The translations under genes and the position numbers were made by a program. From NCBI GenBank assembly GCA_937877595.1, contig CALFIY010000049.1:1-41344 (forward strand): a stretch of DNA of 41,344 bases, written 5' to 3'. A model generated the notes under the pieces. It ran no database searches. It had not been told where the DNA came from and worked only from the letters and a program-made list of their open reading frames with translations. Each line of letters begins with the position of its first letter. The first letter of the stretch is position 1. This document shows, in pieces, positions 41,234 to 41,344 of this stretch. Origin of the DNA: an uncultured Prevotella sp. GTDB taxonomy: Bacteria > Bacteroidota > Bacteroidia > Bacteroidales > Bacteroidaceae.

Positions 41234-41344
41234 ATAGAACAAAATTCAATGAAGAATGAAGAAAACGAGCTCTTTCAGGAGGTCGCCAGACGACGTTTTA
41301 CACCCTCCTACCCCCTTCGATTTGCCGTCAGTTTTGCGTATTTC

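Larger units (their letters stand above)
40630..41344. other. Unassigned, probably foreign or intergenic sequence with several hairpins
   Basis: About 715 bases in which I find no supportable gene. Short open frames here lack any recognisable motif. Three or more strong inverted repeats are present: 41024-41040, 41066-41100 and 41204-41233. The AT-rich first half (40700-40960) and the hairpin-rich second half differ from the coding DNA to the left. Its source organism is not clear. Confidence 0.5.

Noticed and set aside
41052..41249. Short minus-strand frames at the right end (65 and 97 codons)
   Set aside because: They overlap each other in different frames, cross terminator-like hairpins and have no recognisable domain.

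Overview
Most of this window (about 0.95-40.63 kb) is one continuous piece of a Bacteroidota chromosome, most likely Prevotella-like (Bacteroidales). The evidence is a SusC/SusD/SusE/SusF locus, a PorZ-type component of the type IX secretion system, Bacteroidota gene families (DUF4294 protein, short CstA, HDIG-free nucleoside kinase tail), and repeated promoters of the Bacteroidota -7 form TAnnTTTG with a TTTG about 19-21 bp upstream. Both ends are foreign. The first 0.95 kb joins a GC-rich proteobacterial-type RecJ fragment, an M18 aminopeptidase fragment on the opposite strand, and the C-terminal end of a Bacteroidota nucleoside kinase. At the right end a LacI-type regulator loses its similarity to the family near 40.63 kb and runs into about 700 bases in which I find no gene. 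These joins look like assembly chimeras rather than biology.

Layout: (1) 1.4-5.7 kb, polA, a lipoprotein phosphoesterase and an outer-membrane protein, read leftward. (2) 5.8-6.7 kb, a polyprenyl diphosphate synthase read rightward from a divergent promoter. (3) 6.8-13.6 kb, a leftward housekeeping run nadA-mnmG-apt-uvrC, then dtd-deoC from its own promoter. Two ParB-binding parS palindromes sit in the apt/uvrC and mnmG/apt gaps. (4) 13.58-13.98 kb, an AT-rich gene-free region with five DnaA-box-like 9-mers in one orientation: a good candidate for the chromosomal origin oriC. (5) 14-15.8 kb, a Fic protein and a TrmH-type RNA methyltransferase. (6) 15.8-24.5 kb, a leftward operon leuS-yitT-rdgB-porZ-subtilisin-like protease. 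(7) 24.6-32.1 kb, a DUF4294 gene facing a six-gene operon cstA-OMP-nadC-M23 peptidase-C69 dipeptidase-radical SAM, closed by a hairpin. (8) 32.1-40.6 kb, a polysaccharide-utilisation locus susC-susD-susE-susF with a divergent, truncated lacI.

The features most worth following up are: the replication/segregation centre (parS pair, mnmG, DnaA boxes, and a shift in strand composition of same-strand genes); two perfect LacI-type palindromes placed almost symmetrically, about 75 bp upstream of the predicted susC and lacI starts; and a 21-bp A/T-tract repeat family that fills the space between those operators and also occurs, in frame, as five heptapeptide repeats near the N-terminus of the secreted protease. 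A 21-bp period is two turns of DNA and also seven codons, so the same element can act as phased DNA and as protein repeat. No tRNA, rRNA, insertion sequence or CRISPR array was recognised.
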